From positions 21,756,472 through 21,820,471 of the forward strand of contig JACBWW010000007.1 of NCBI GenBank assembly GCA_020086605.1: 64,000 nt of DNA, in the 5' to 3' direction. How positions within the stretch are numbered: position 1 is the first letter of the stretch; every line of letters begins with the position of its first letter. Source of the DNA: Lanius collurio. Taxonomy: Eukaryota > Chordata > Aves > Passeriformes > Laniidae. The notes under the pieces were generated by a model. It was not told the origin of the DNA, did no database searches, and was given only the letters and a program-made list of their open reading frames with translations. Positions 34,352-45,421 of the stretch are shown here, piece by piece. The position numbers and the translations under genes were made by a program.

Positions 34352-36306
34352 CCGCTGTCCCCTCATACACAAACACCTCAGAGCTCTGTTAAGGGACCCG
34401 ATCTCCAACTGTGTGTGCAACGAGTTGTGCTTCTACTGAAGAGCAATGACAGCCACTTTGAAAATGAGACATTGTTTCACACAGGTTATTGTCAATATTA
34501 TCATGATTTCTCCTCTTCAAAATTGATCAGTGGACTTATTTATACATCTGAGCTTTAAATCAGACTTCAGAACATACATACTTAAAAGTAACCTTAATAC
34601 AGAATCAGTTCTTCGTAATGCAAATTGTCTAACCCTAGAGGTTCAAAACTGAATTTTAAGCAGTGGGCCAAATTAATCTTTAATGTAATTTCACTCATGT
34701 CAGAATGCATAACATCAACTATTAATTTGACCTAATTTATTAGGAAGACTGTGGGCAGATTATAAATGCTACTGAGTTTACACTCTGTATAAAAATGCAT
34801 TATTTATGATCATGAAGCTGAGTGATTTTTATTTGTGGCCAAAGTAATTTGGTTAAAATCTACATACTTGTCTTAAGAAAAGAAAAATATTTGATTAATA
34901 ATGACTCCATATCAGCAGAGCCCTTAAAAATAGACTTCAGGCTGAAGGCTTAAATATTTTTCTCTGTCAGTCTCAATGATTATTTGAAGTTTGGATTGTC
35001 TAACTATTTTTTCTTTTTTTTTTTTTTTTTTAATTTTGCTATCAAGTCTACAAGAAAGAGTGCTAATCCACAAGCAAAGAAATAAGGCTAATCTCAAACA
35101 GCAAAATTCACCAAAATGCAGAGTCTGTTCAATTAACATCTCATATATATGGGTAAATATTAATTATTAATCTGGGGACTAATTGTATTTTTTTATAAGA
35201 GGATGCTATAAAAACAGGTTTCCAGAAAAAAAAAAAAAAAAAGGTAAAAAAAAGGAGGAAAGAAAGAGCATTTTAGTTGCCTAGCTCTGAGTGAACATAC
35301 AAACAGGCAAAAAACAAATAAATGCCAAAATATTTCAAAGAGTATTACAACAGTGACATTCAATTTCAGATTTTCTCCAAAGATATTGGCATAGCTCTAG
35401 GCAAAAATCTGAAGTATTAAACAGATATAAATTATTTTTTGCCACACTACTGTAATGTCTTTTTCCCTCACTTATGCATGAGATTATAACTTCCAGTTCC
35501 TTCCCTTTCATTAGCTAAAAGAGATTGGTGCACTTGCCCTGTGCTGCTAAAGATTTCTATGCCTCAGTTAAGACTAACCTTTTCTAAGATAAGAATCCTG
35601 TAACTGAAGGTCTGGTCTCTAAATTCATTATTATTATTTAGCAATCCCTTTTTTATTATTATTATTTCAGGTGTTTCCATCCTTAGAACTTTTAATTGCA
35701 GTGACAGTAGATATTTGTGGGCTTTGTTTTGTATACTTGAGGATGGAAAAGCTGCCATTGCTTTGAAAAAATATGATACACTGATTGTTTCTTCTGCAAT
35801 TCACAGATAAATGTATACATTGAAGTTTAGGCATTTTGTCTGCCACCAAACAAAGACCTTGATTGCAGTGTCCTATATAGTCTTCCCAGCACCTTCTAGC
35901 TATTGGCTCTGTAAACACTGCACAGTGTTTTTCTGGATTTTCTCGTGTTTGCCACAATTTTGTAACACATTTCCCTCCCTACATTCATTTTTCTTTCTGA
36001 GAATATCGAGGATTGACAGAGGACATAATAAATTACCAGTCTTATTTTCAGAGACTCAATTTCTTAAAGCACAGTTTCCAGCAATTTCAGGACAAGCAGT
36101 TCTGCATTCACAGTGGATATTAGTCACCAGTGCAGCTGCATTTAAAGGATTTAATGCAGATGAATATCACAGCTTGACCTCTCCCATATCATAAGGTTCA
36201 CTCTGGATGTAACATCGCTAAGAAGGTATAATTACAGAACTTAAAACCTCTCTGATGACAAAAGCAACTTTGAAAGTTGAAGGGTTGGAGCTGGTCTTCA
36301 CTTCCT
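34352..36306. other. AT-rich DNA, no gene seen; possible conserved non-coding stretch
   Basis: No exon or transposon recognised. About 34600-34900 is AT-rich with several TAAT-type homeodomain-like cores and no repeat character. There are poly(T) (about 35013-35030) and poly(A) (35227-35243) runs. A 127-codon frame at 35811-36194 has no recognisable domain and no start, splice or polyadenylation context. Confidence 0.5.
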
Positions 36307-36406
36307 NNNNNNNNNNNNNNNNNNNNNNNNNNNNNNNNNNNNNNNNNNNNNNNNNNNNNNNNNNNNNNNNNNNNNNNNNNNNNNNNNNNNNNNNNNNNNN
36401 NNNNNN
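36307..36406. other. Assembly gap of exactly 100 N
   Basis: One hundred undetermined bases are given. A round 100 usually denotes a gap of unknown size. It directly abuts a purine-rich minisatellite, so the missing sequence is probably more of that repeat. Confidence 0.98.
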
Positions 36407-36475
36407 AGGGGGGAGAAGAAAGAAGGAAAAGGGGGGAGAAGAAAGAAGGAAAAGGGGGGAGAAGAAAGAAGGAAA
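36407..36475 (+). repeat. 23-bp polypurine minisatellite, three perfect copies, at the gap edge
   Basis: The unit is one A, six G, then sixteen mostly-A purines. It occurs three times without a mismatch and ends at 36475. The strand is pure purine throughout. The left edge is the assembly gap, so the true copy number is unknown. Such tracts can form triplex (H-DNA) or G-rich structures and stall sequencing polymerases. Confidence 0.95.
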
Positions 36476-36477
36476 AA

Positions 36478-39477
36478 TGGCCTTATTTTTTCTAATTTCC
36501 AGGGAGATAAAATTAAGTCACCTCTTTCCTGTGTCTTTCGAGGCAAAACTCTTACATTCTCAAATTTAAACTGACATTCACATTGCTTATGGGATTAGAC
36601 ACACACGAGGAAGAAAACAATTTTAAGGAAGCAGCAGGTGTAATACATGACACTTTTGTGTCTGACTCTGGACAGGAAAGGTAATTCAACATCCCTGAAG
36701 TGATGAGACAGAAAGCAACAGGAATAGATTAATTTTCTTTGTTCAGTATTTATTATGCTTTCAACCACCTTGAAATACAAACTGTAAACTGTTGATTAAT
36801 GTCCTGAAAGGCTGTCTATTTTTTTTGCTGCTTCAGAACAGAATCACAGTGTTTTTAGTTCTAAGATATACTGTAACTCCTTCTAGGAGTCAACCCAAAT
36901 ACCTGCTTCAAGAAGAAAAATATATTTGCCTGTTGATTAACCTATTCTGTCTGTCAGAGCCTTATTTCATTTTCAAGTTAAAATCAGTAAGAGGACAGTA
37001 TCTGTGTACAGCAATAACTTTGGACCTCGAACAGAAATGTGAGCTTAGAGCATCTTCACACCGCTGTGAACAAGTGACTCAGGCCCCAACTTCAGGTGCA
37101 TTTAAACTGTCAGACTGGGTTGTCTGGTTCTGCTTTCAAAGCCCACTACTCCCTCTGAGACAGCAATGTGCCAGTGTAATGCTAAAACTCCTTGTGGTTT
37201 TAGGGTAGATTTACTTAAGGCTACTCTATTTCGTATTCCTCCTGCCTGTGGCCTTTAGTCTCAGGCAGCTTTTCTTTCAATACTGCTCCTCTTCTTTGCT
37301 TCTTGGTGGTAAAAACATCACATCAGCCCTGTTCTGTCACTTCACAATCTTTCTAGTAACTAATAAAGCACTGAAAAACCCAAAAGTCTCCTTGGAGTTA
37401 GAAGGCAGAAAGTACTTGAAAATTAGTGATAATGACCACATTTGCCTAGGCAAAGGCAGCAAAAACTAAAATTTTGCTGAATGATAAGGTGGCTTTTCTA
37501 GCTTTTTTTTGCTTTACTGCCTCTGCATCTGAACACAGATTGTTCTACACCTGAACCTTTGAATTCTAACAGTCTATATCATAGGAATTAGCTCAAAAAC
37601 AGAAGTTGGCAAATGTCAGTTCTTCAGCAGCAATTAAATATTGTTTATTGTTTAGCACTACACAGTTAGAAGTGTTCACAGGGACATTTCACATTGTCTG
37701 TCATCTTTCCATTTTTCTCTAGGGTATCAGCACTAAAAAAAAAAAACAAAAAAAAAATAAACAAAACAGGCCATATCAGTAGGTTTATTTTTAGTTTGTA
37801 TTCTGCTTTAGAAGCAGAAATCAAATTATTGCTACATCATTGATGTCTGAAGTTTTCAGTTCTGAACTAGCTTAGACCTATTTTGTCACATAATATTCCA
37901 CTGAGTCTTATACCTGACAAAAACAAACACCACCACCTAAAAAAACCCTCAACCTGTTTAATTTCTTTTATTTAAGTAATTTAGTGTAATTGCAATTATT
38001 AATGCAAAAAGATAATGACAGACAACTTATTTTGAACAGACAGCTTTTACCCTTTATCCTGATTTCAGTGAAAAAATTAAGATTATGTTTGTGCAGCTCT
38101 GTTGAAACTTGATTTAATTGATTTTTAAAATTGTTTCTAGCTGTACCCACTATTTGAAGAAAGAAAATTCTGGATAGGACTCTCCAAAAGTAGATTCTCA
38201 TAATCTATAGTTATTCATACTAGAAGAAAACTTACCTCATAAAGTAATGCCAGGCAAAATTTTATCCTTAACAAATTAAAGGTCATGTCTCAGTAATTTA
38301 ATGTGGATTTTATGCCATTGGATATTAAAGTTTGATGTGTTTTGTTTGATTGTTTGTATTAAATGTGTGGTTTTTTAAGCCAAAAAATAGTGTCATTTAT
38401 AGTCATATGGCTATATTTCAGATGCTGGTATTGCTGTAAAACTTTGACACCTTTTCTGTGTTTGTCCATAGGTCACATCCAGTTCATTCCTCAGTCCCAC
38501 TTGGAGTCTTCTTTCATGTCACTGTACCACTTCTTGGAACACTACATGTTCTTGGAAAGAGCCCCTTGAGAAGAAATTATAAATAAAGTGCATACGATTG
38601 TGATGCTCATGTTTGCCTCAGCACAAACACCAAAATGTTGATTCTTATTTTAAGGTACACCATACCAAAATTTCCAGTCACAGACAATGTACTATGATCT
38701 TGCTAACCTATTCTTCTAATTAACTTCTTTTTTAAGGGGGGGGAATAGAAGGATCCCATTTTGAAGCTGCCAAGCCTTAGTACAGCATACCTTGGTTTAT
38801 GTTCCATTTTCATAAGTTAAAACTCCTGTCCCCACTCCCACCTATTTTTCCATCTAAAGATACCAAAATTCTGAGCCACAGACTTCATCATCTTGCCTCT
38901 TCTGAATACAGGCAACCTTTGCCTACAGCAAATCATGTTCCCACACTGTTAGACTTAATTCAGTTCAAGAACTGCAGCATGCTTTGGAGTTACAAACTTT
39001 GGTCACCATAGCAGGCAATATGCCATCACACTCTTAGAATTCAGGTCTCAAGCATGTGTCACTTCCCAATGCTTCTTTAATTGATGTGCTATCATAAATT
39101 AAGATGTCTGCATGATATCCCAAGGGTAACCTGCCTGTAGTGTCATAGCAGTACTATGTTTTCCTATGCAAAATATATAACTTATGCTTGACAGATTGTC
39201 TTGCTGACTAACTACTGAGACTAAACTCTGTGACCACTCACAAATCCTGTAGTTATAAATTTAGACCATCTTTACTAATGTGCCTAGAAGAAGTAGCATG
39301 TTCTGCTTAGAGCAACTTATTCTGATGAGAAGATGTGGTTTTATACATAAATTACCAAAAACTTACCTACAGAAAGGAAAGTGTTCAAGAAGAAAAATGT
39401 GCTTTTTCACTGCTTAAGTATCCTGTGATATTTTTCAATGGATAAAAATTTATGGTCTTAAATTTAAAACGCATGTT
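36478..39477. other. AT-rich DNA, no gene seen
   Basis: A 138-codon frame at 36792-37208 is the longest open frame outside GC-rich repeats, but it has no recognisable domain. At 38472 a 'tttgtccatag' resembles a splice acceptor and a short frame ends before an aataaa at about 38582, but nothing supports a real last exon. An A-run lies at about 37735-37762. Confidence 0.5.
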
Positions 39478-40332
39478 TGTAGGAACTCAGCACTTCTGTA
39501 CAACAAATTGATGTGATTATGCAGAAGCTATAACTCTCTAAAATATGCATCACCTCTTTGGGCATCACATGAAAACTCACACATCTTCTAATTTGTTTAA
39601 TAATAGCTACTTATCACCTCTTTTTTGTATTATGCTTACTTATTTTATACTTACATATCATACTAGTTTTACATATTTGTATATAACCTATATAGTTCAC
39701 TTACTTATATTTACTTATCACAGTACTTCTACCTAACACTGTACTTATACATTTACTAACTTATCTATAATACAGCACGTATACATTTTGCAACTGCTGT
39801 GTGTGACATTACACATTACTTGATTGGTGTCTTTACTTTGTCCAAGAGCTCCACACACACTTTTCAGATAACACAATTGGTTCCTAATCCAGTGCAGCAC
39901 AGTCCTCTTTATCTATTCTTTGCTGTCTTGGGAAAGGAGAAGCTGAAAGGCTAAATACCAATTCCAATTTAGCACAGTTTATCTTTTAGTACCTTTCAGT
40001 CCTTGAAGCTCCAGATCCAGGCAAGCAGAGTCCAGATGATGGCAGCAACAAAACCCACCCAGTGATCAGCAGCCAAGTTAGTCCAAGAAATCCAAACAAG
40101 ACAGCAGAGGACAGAGAGCAGATACAAGCTCCACTCAGCTCCACTCCTTTCTCACTGCTCCTTCTGGCCGGGTGTAAGAACCCTCCAGGAGCTGACCTGC
40201 TGCACCTGAAGGTGGATGGCCAGGTGAAGCTGATGAGGGTAATTCCAGCCTGGTCTCTCTCTGAGGGCTCCAATAAGAATAACTACAGATGGTTTGGTGG
40301 GGGCACATTATCATGATTCAAAACACCTTACA
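39478..40332 (-). mobile_element. Unclassified LTR-like interspersed repeat, copy 2
   Basis: On the minus strand this 855-bp block starts TGTAAGGTGTTTTG and ends GAGTTCCTACA, and aligns throughout with copy 1 at 16318-17142. Its flanks are acgcatgtt (39469-39477) and acacatgtt (40333-40341), a 9-base near-duplication with one mismatch. Relative to copy 1 it retains about 20 extra bases near 40222-40250 and has the 39930-39959 segment inverted. The AT-rich part (about 39600-39780) carries repeated acttac/taagta motifs. There is no open frame with a recognisable domain. It is probably a solo LTR; the 9-base duplication would be unusual for that, so class is left open. Confidence 0.8.
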
Positions 40333-40341
40333 ACACATGTT

Positions 40342-42385
40342 AATATACAATGTTATTGAACATGTAAAGTAGCATTTCTTCTTCTTTGTTGAAAGTAAGA
40401 AAAAAAAAGTTACTGTTACAAAGAAAAGAGAAAAAAATGGAAGAGCAACAGCAGCAGCAGATTAACAGCATACCACTGGAATAAAGGATGGAAGTCTAGA
40501 CTTTATTAGCCTTTTTATTTCAATGTCATTTAAATTGTCATTAGACATCTTTCAAAGCATACATCAGAGACAACTGAATGCTTAAAAACAATTCATATTT
40601 TTTTTAGTAAAGGAGAGTGCTAAAACTACACAAAAGGTAGATAGTCTTTGATGAATATTCATTCTTTTTATTACCTGTATTAAGTGTATAAGCAAATATG
40701 AACTTACAATTCATAACAGGTTTTCCAATTTTACTGTAGATCAGCATGGATACTAAGAATACAATGGCCTTCAAAATATGCTCTGTTGTCTCTATTGTTT
40801 TAAAACATTAGGTTGAAAGTCAGTATTTGAAATCAGTGACAGCAGACAAAAAGAATGTAGGTACTCCACAAGCTCCCAATAACAGATACTAGAAAAATAA
40901 AAACTCTGGCATGGATGTTGAGCAAAATCACAGGATGGAACATAAGGTCCATATACCGCTGTTGAAGTGGACATGCAAACCATTTTTTATGTCAGTGGCA
41001 CAGTGTTGTGGAGAAACAATTTTGCCAAATGTATTTGACTTTCTTATTTAAGATTATGCATTTGATTGACAATGGTATTTATCATCCAAGGTTTATTAGC
41101 TTTTACATGTACAAGGCATTTTGTTTGAGAATAAGTTAGATATGCTATTAAAGAGAAGATCGTTCTAGGAGATCAAAAAAGTGTTAAGAAGCTTTTACCA
41201 CCTTGAAAAAAAGTGTATTAATTCAATATCACTACTTTTTCTTTTTTCTTTTTTTTTTTTTTTTTTTTCTTTTTTTTTTTTCTTTTTTAGTTGCCTGCTT
41301 TGCTTAGGACTATTCTTAAACCATCACTATTTATGCTCAATCTTGCATCACTTTACATTTTGGCAACAATGAGTTCACTGCTTTCAGTTCTTAACAACTT
41401 TATAAAACTTAAATAAATTATATAGAAGTTTCAGTATAAAGCTTCAATTCAAGTAATTTCTAACTGTAAAGTACCATAAATTTCCCTAGTAACTATTTTA
41501 TCCTATAGATTCTTTATTTGCTGCCATTTCATTCTTCTATACAATATAGTAATTACATCAAACAGAAATGTAAATTATGCATACCATAGAAAAAATGGGT
41601 TTGGGAGGGAAAAACAGAAAAAAAAATTGTTTCAGTAACACTTATTTCTCATTTTAGGAAATGCAGCAGTTTTTCAGTGTTCTATATGATAAATGTTAGG
41701 TATCTCTATATTATACATGGGAAAAAACAATGAAAGAAAAATAAATAAAGATCTATTTCAGCATAGGAGCTCAAATATTGAATGAGTTTAATCTGAGAAT
41801 GGATAACCTTTAGTATTTTAGAATAACTGTGATATAGTATTATAGATACTTTACCACTGCGAAGTATACAAATAAAGAACCATGTTATCTGCTCATTCTG
41901 AACTCCTAGTATGTACTAGATAAAATCTATGAAGCTAAAATTTTCATCAGGAAATACTATTATTGTGCAAAATATTCCAGAAAGTCACAATATTGGCATT
42001 TTTTGAAAGTAGCTTACTCCTGAAAAAGACAAAGCATGCATTATGACTTATGAAACTGAGTTTTCTGAGAAAACCATTAATAAGGTTTCTGTTATTGCAG
42101 GATTTTTTCCTTTTAATGAAATTATGTGGCATTCATCTGATATAATATAATATAATGTATATCTTGTTCTTTCCACATTGGATACCATTTCTGACAACAA
42201 TTTTGAGATGTTATAAATAACATTGGTTATCATAGGTTTTGGTGCAGCTGAACACGACACAGGACTGCTTATAAAGCCTAACAGTGGTAAAAAAAATAAC
42301 ATACATATACACATTTTTATTTTTTCATATATTTTATATCTATCTATGTATCTACCAATCAATATATCTCCTTTTTTCTTAAATC
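40342..42385. other. AT-rich DNA with a long poly(T)/TC tract; no gene seen
   Basis: No exon or transposon recognised. The plus strand at about 41239-41289 is nearly all T with scattered C, and could be an old reverse-orientation poly(A) or simple expansion. No retrocopy is visible next to it. Confidence 0.55.
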
Positions 42386-43582
42386 CCAGAATTACAGAAT
42401 CACAAAATGGGTAAGGTTGAGATGGACTACCTGTATGTCTTCTGGTCCAACCTCCCTGCCCAAACAGGGCCATCCCAGAGCACATGGCACAGGATTTTCT
42501 CCAGATGGTTCTTGAATATCTTCGATGAGGGAGACTCTACAACCTCTCTGGGCAATCTGTTGCAGTGCTCAGTCACTCACATAGTGAAGAAGTTCTTTTT
42601 AATGTACAAGTGGAGTTTCCTGTGCTTCAGTTTGTTCTCATTGACACTTTTCTTATTGCTTGGCACCTCCAAGAAGAGCTTGACTCCATGTTCCTGACAC
42701 ACTCCCCTCATGTATTTATAGATATTGATGAGGTCCCCGCCAGTCATTTCTCCTTGAGCCTAAACAGGTCAAACTGTTGCCCTCTGCGGGATCTGCCCAA
42801 GGAGCTCCATGTATGTCTTCTCCTGAGGATCCCAGAACTGGACACAGCACTCCAGATGTGGCCTCACCAGGGCTGAACAGAGGGGCAGGAGCATCTCCCT
42901 CACCCTGCTGGCAATGCCCTTCCTAATGCCCCCCAGGATCCCATCAGCCTTCTTGGCCACAGGGACACACTGCTGGTCATGGACAGCTTGTTATCCACCA
43001 GGACCTCCAGGTCCTTCTCCATAGAGCTGCTTTCCAGGTCAGCCCCCAGCCTGTGCTGGTGCAGAGGCTTGTTCTTCCCCAGGTGTAGGACCCTGCATTT
43101 GCCTTTGCTGTATTTCAGGCAGTTCTTCTCTGCCCATCTCTCCACCCTGTCAAGGTCCTTCAGAAGGGCTGCACAGCACTTGGATGTATAAGCCACAGCT
43201 TTGTGTTGTCAGTGAACATGCTGAAGACACATCTGCCTCTTTATCCAAGTCATTGATAAATAGATAAACAATATTTGGCCTAGTATTGAACCTTGGAGGG
43301 CGCCACTACTGACAGGCCTCCAACTAGACCCTGTGTCACTGATCATGACACTCTGGGATCTGCCCATCAGCCACTTCTCACCCCATGTCACTGTCCACTC
43401 CTCCAGTCTACACTTCCTGAGTTTACCTATGAGGATATTGAGAGAGACAGTGTCAAAAGCCTTGCTGAAGTGGAGGTAGAAAGTATCTAATGCTCTCCCC
43501 TCATCCATCCAGGCAGTTTTTACACCACAGAAGGCAGTTTACCTTTGGTGAATCCATGCTGACTACTCCTGATCCCCTTTTG
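42386..43582 (-). mobile_element. CR1 LINE, 1.2 kb, 5'-truncated, with RT remnant
   Basis: The plus strand begins with a degenerate CR1 3' terminus (agaattacagaatcacaaaa) and runs through the 3' UTR (tctggtccaacctccctgcc), the ORF2 C-terminus (ccagaactggacacagcac) and into the reverse transcriptase (gacagtgtcaaaagccttgc), ending near 43582. It is the longest uninterrupted CR1 in the window. It is 5'-truncated inside the RT domain, as is usual for CR1, and is dead. Confidence 0.93.
42769..43508 (-). pseudogene. CR1 ORF2 RT and C-terminal remnant
   Basis: Three minus-strand frames in order (43508-43209, 43196-42900, 42960-42769) carry successive parts of CR1 ORF2: 'FSKAFDTVS', 'RPVSSGALQGSILG' (RT motif with Q-G-S), then 'KGKCRVLHLGKN' and 'KDLEVLVDNKLSM', then 'RPHLECCVQFWDPQ'. 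At least two frameshifts separate them. The catalytic loop at 43205-43216 reads F-T-D-N in place of F-x-D-D, losing the second catalytic aspartate. It cannot be active. Confidence 0.88.
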
Positions 43583-44925
43583 TCATCATGCCATACACTA
43601 AAAACTGAGAATGGTACAGGCTGAATGAGCAAAGAAGTTCATTCTAGTAAATCCTAACAATGAAAAAATTAAATTATAAGGTAACTTCTGTGGGGTCCCA
43701 GAGTTCCACAACAGAATTCTGATATCCCTGAACCAATTGGTGAGTGGTAATCATAGTATTATCAGAAAGTGTGGGGAATGGAAGACCTTTTGCCTAAGTA
43801 TTTGAGTTTGTATAATGTATTTACGCTTAAAATTGCTTGGAAAAGAAACAGTATACATATTTTTTTTTTATGCCATTAATAGACCTACTGAAAGACAGTT
43901 ATGTTTCCACAGTCTGGATGAGGTTGAACCTGGAAATAGATCTACATCAAGACATTAGACTCAGAGATTCAGCCTCAGAGCTGACTAGAAAATGAACTGG
44001 TACAAATTCTAAGGTTTTTTCTAACCTTTCTTCATACAAAAACATTCTGAGACAAAGTGAATTTCCTTATAAAAATCTCTGATCTAAGAACATGGCCAGT
44101 TTCTCTTTGGATTTCAAGATCATACTTGTATGTCTTGGATACGTGTCTAATTGCAGGCTTAAATGTTTAAAAAGGAAACATAATTTTAAGCTTTTGCAGA
44201 AACCTTTAACCTTGATTATGTAAAGCTTCTAGTTTCTTGTCTTTCTGTTAAGGAAAAAAATGTATTAGAATATTAGCCCTTGATGTATTCCAACTCTTAA
44301 TGTGCTGTAGCATGCTGTACTGCACAAATTGTGATAAGCCTAACCTTTTACATGAATCCATAACACTTTCTAATAGAGTAACATGCAAAATGTTCTGTTT
44401 GCTGGAGTCTTCACACCAGAATCACCCTGGAAATCTGATGCTGCACAGCTTCAGAAGTAGACTACATTAGAAAAACCCACACTTTTTGCTTAGCAACCAT
44501 CTGAGAAAGTATACATATTTTAACATTATACACAGCAAAAGCTCTTTGAAGTCAACGTTGTTAAAATACATAAAATGGTATTAAATTATGTCTAGTAGAT
44601 TATACAATATAATTGAACAAATCTTGAATTTTTTCCTTCTAGGTAGAACTGATATGTATTAGCTAAAAAAAAACCCAAAAAAACTAATATGATTTAATAT
44701 GGTCACTAGCCAGTAAAATAATTAAGGCTTCTGTAACACTGCCAGTTTGTGACTATCTAACAGTGAAATTCCCAACCCCTTAGCGCTAAATCCACAAATG
44801 CTCACTGAAGTTTAGTATTGCAACTTTGAGATGCTTTCCAGTAGTGGAATCTCAAACTCAAATTTAGCTCAGTGAAAGAGCTGGGAAACTTGAGCTTCAT
44901 GTACTCACAGATGCATGCAGATGTG
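43583..44925. other. AT-rich DNA, no gene seen
   Basis: No exon, transposon or simple repeat of note apart from short A/T runs. Confidence 0.55.
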
Positions 44926-45421
44926 TGTCATGGTTTAGGAATGGGACGCTCCAATTTAGTGCTCCCTCTGAGACTCACCAAACCACAAGCCACTTGCTCA
45001 CTCCCACTCCTCCTGCAGAGGGCTGGAGAGGAGAACTGGAGGCACAAAAGCTGAAGATCACAGGTTAAGAACAGCATATTGAAAACAGCAATAAGAACAC
45101 GAACAGTAACAGCAACAATGTTTAAAGCAAGTGTGCAAGAGGGAGGTGAGTGATTCACATGCAAAATGCTCACCACAGAGCCTGACCTGACCCGACTGCA
45201 GTCATGCCACCCTGACCCCTGCCTCTGGCTTGGATCTGGCATTATCCCGCTGCTCTCTGCCATGCTTACTCAACCAGGAGAAACCCTTATTCCCTGGAAG
45301 AGACTCCCTTCCTCCCATCCCCAGCAATGAAGTGAGGTGATGTAGAATAACCTTGGGGTCCTAGCCATGCCCTCTCCTTGCTGCTGCAGAAATTAACTTT
45401 GTCCTGGCGGGAACCAGGACA
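44926..45421 (-). mobile_element. Solo LTR, antisense, TGTCCTGGTT...ATGACA type
   Basis: On the minus strand the block starts TGTCCTGGTTCCCGCC at 45421 and ends CCATGACA at 44926. Its 'aattaactttgtcctggcgg' and 'catggtttaggaatgggac' ends, and the 'acaagccacttgctcactcc' stretch, match a bird LTR type I recall, here with an internal deletion. No target duplication was found at these limits. No internal genes adjoin. GC-richer sequence continues to about 45600 but was not assigned. The 111-codon frame over it is not a gene. Confidence 0.7.

Noticed and set aside
36792..37208. A 138-codon plus-strand frame, the longest outside known repeats
   Set aside because: It has no recognisable domain, no splice or polyadenylation context and mixed composition. 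One such frame in 64 kb of AT-rich DNA is not surprising.
38451..38590. A splice-acceptor-like site, short frame and aataaa suggesting a last exon
   Set aside because: The frame is short and unrecognised, no upstream exon was found, and all three signals are common by chance.
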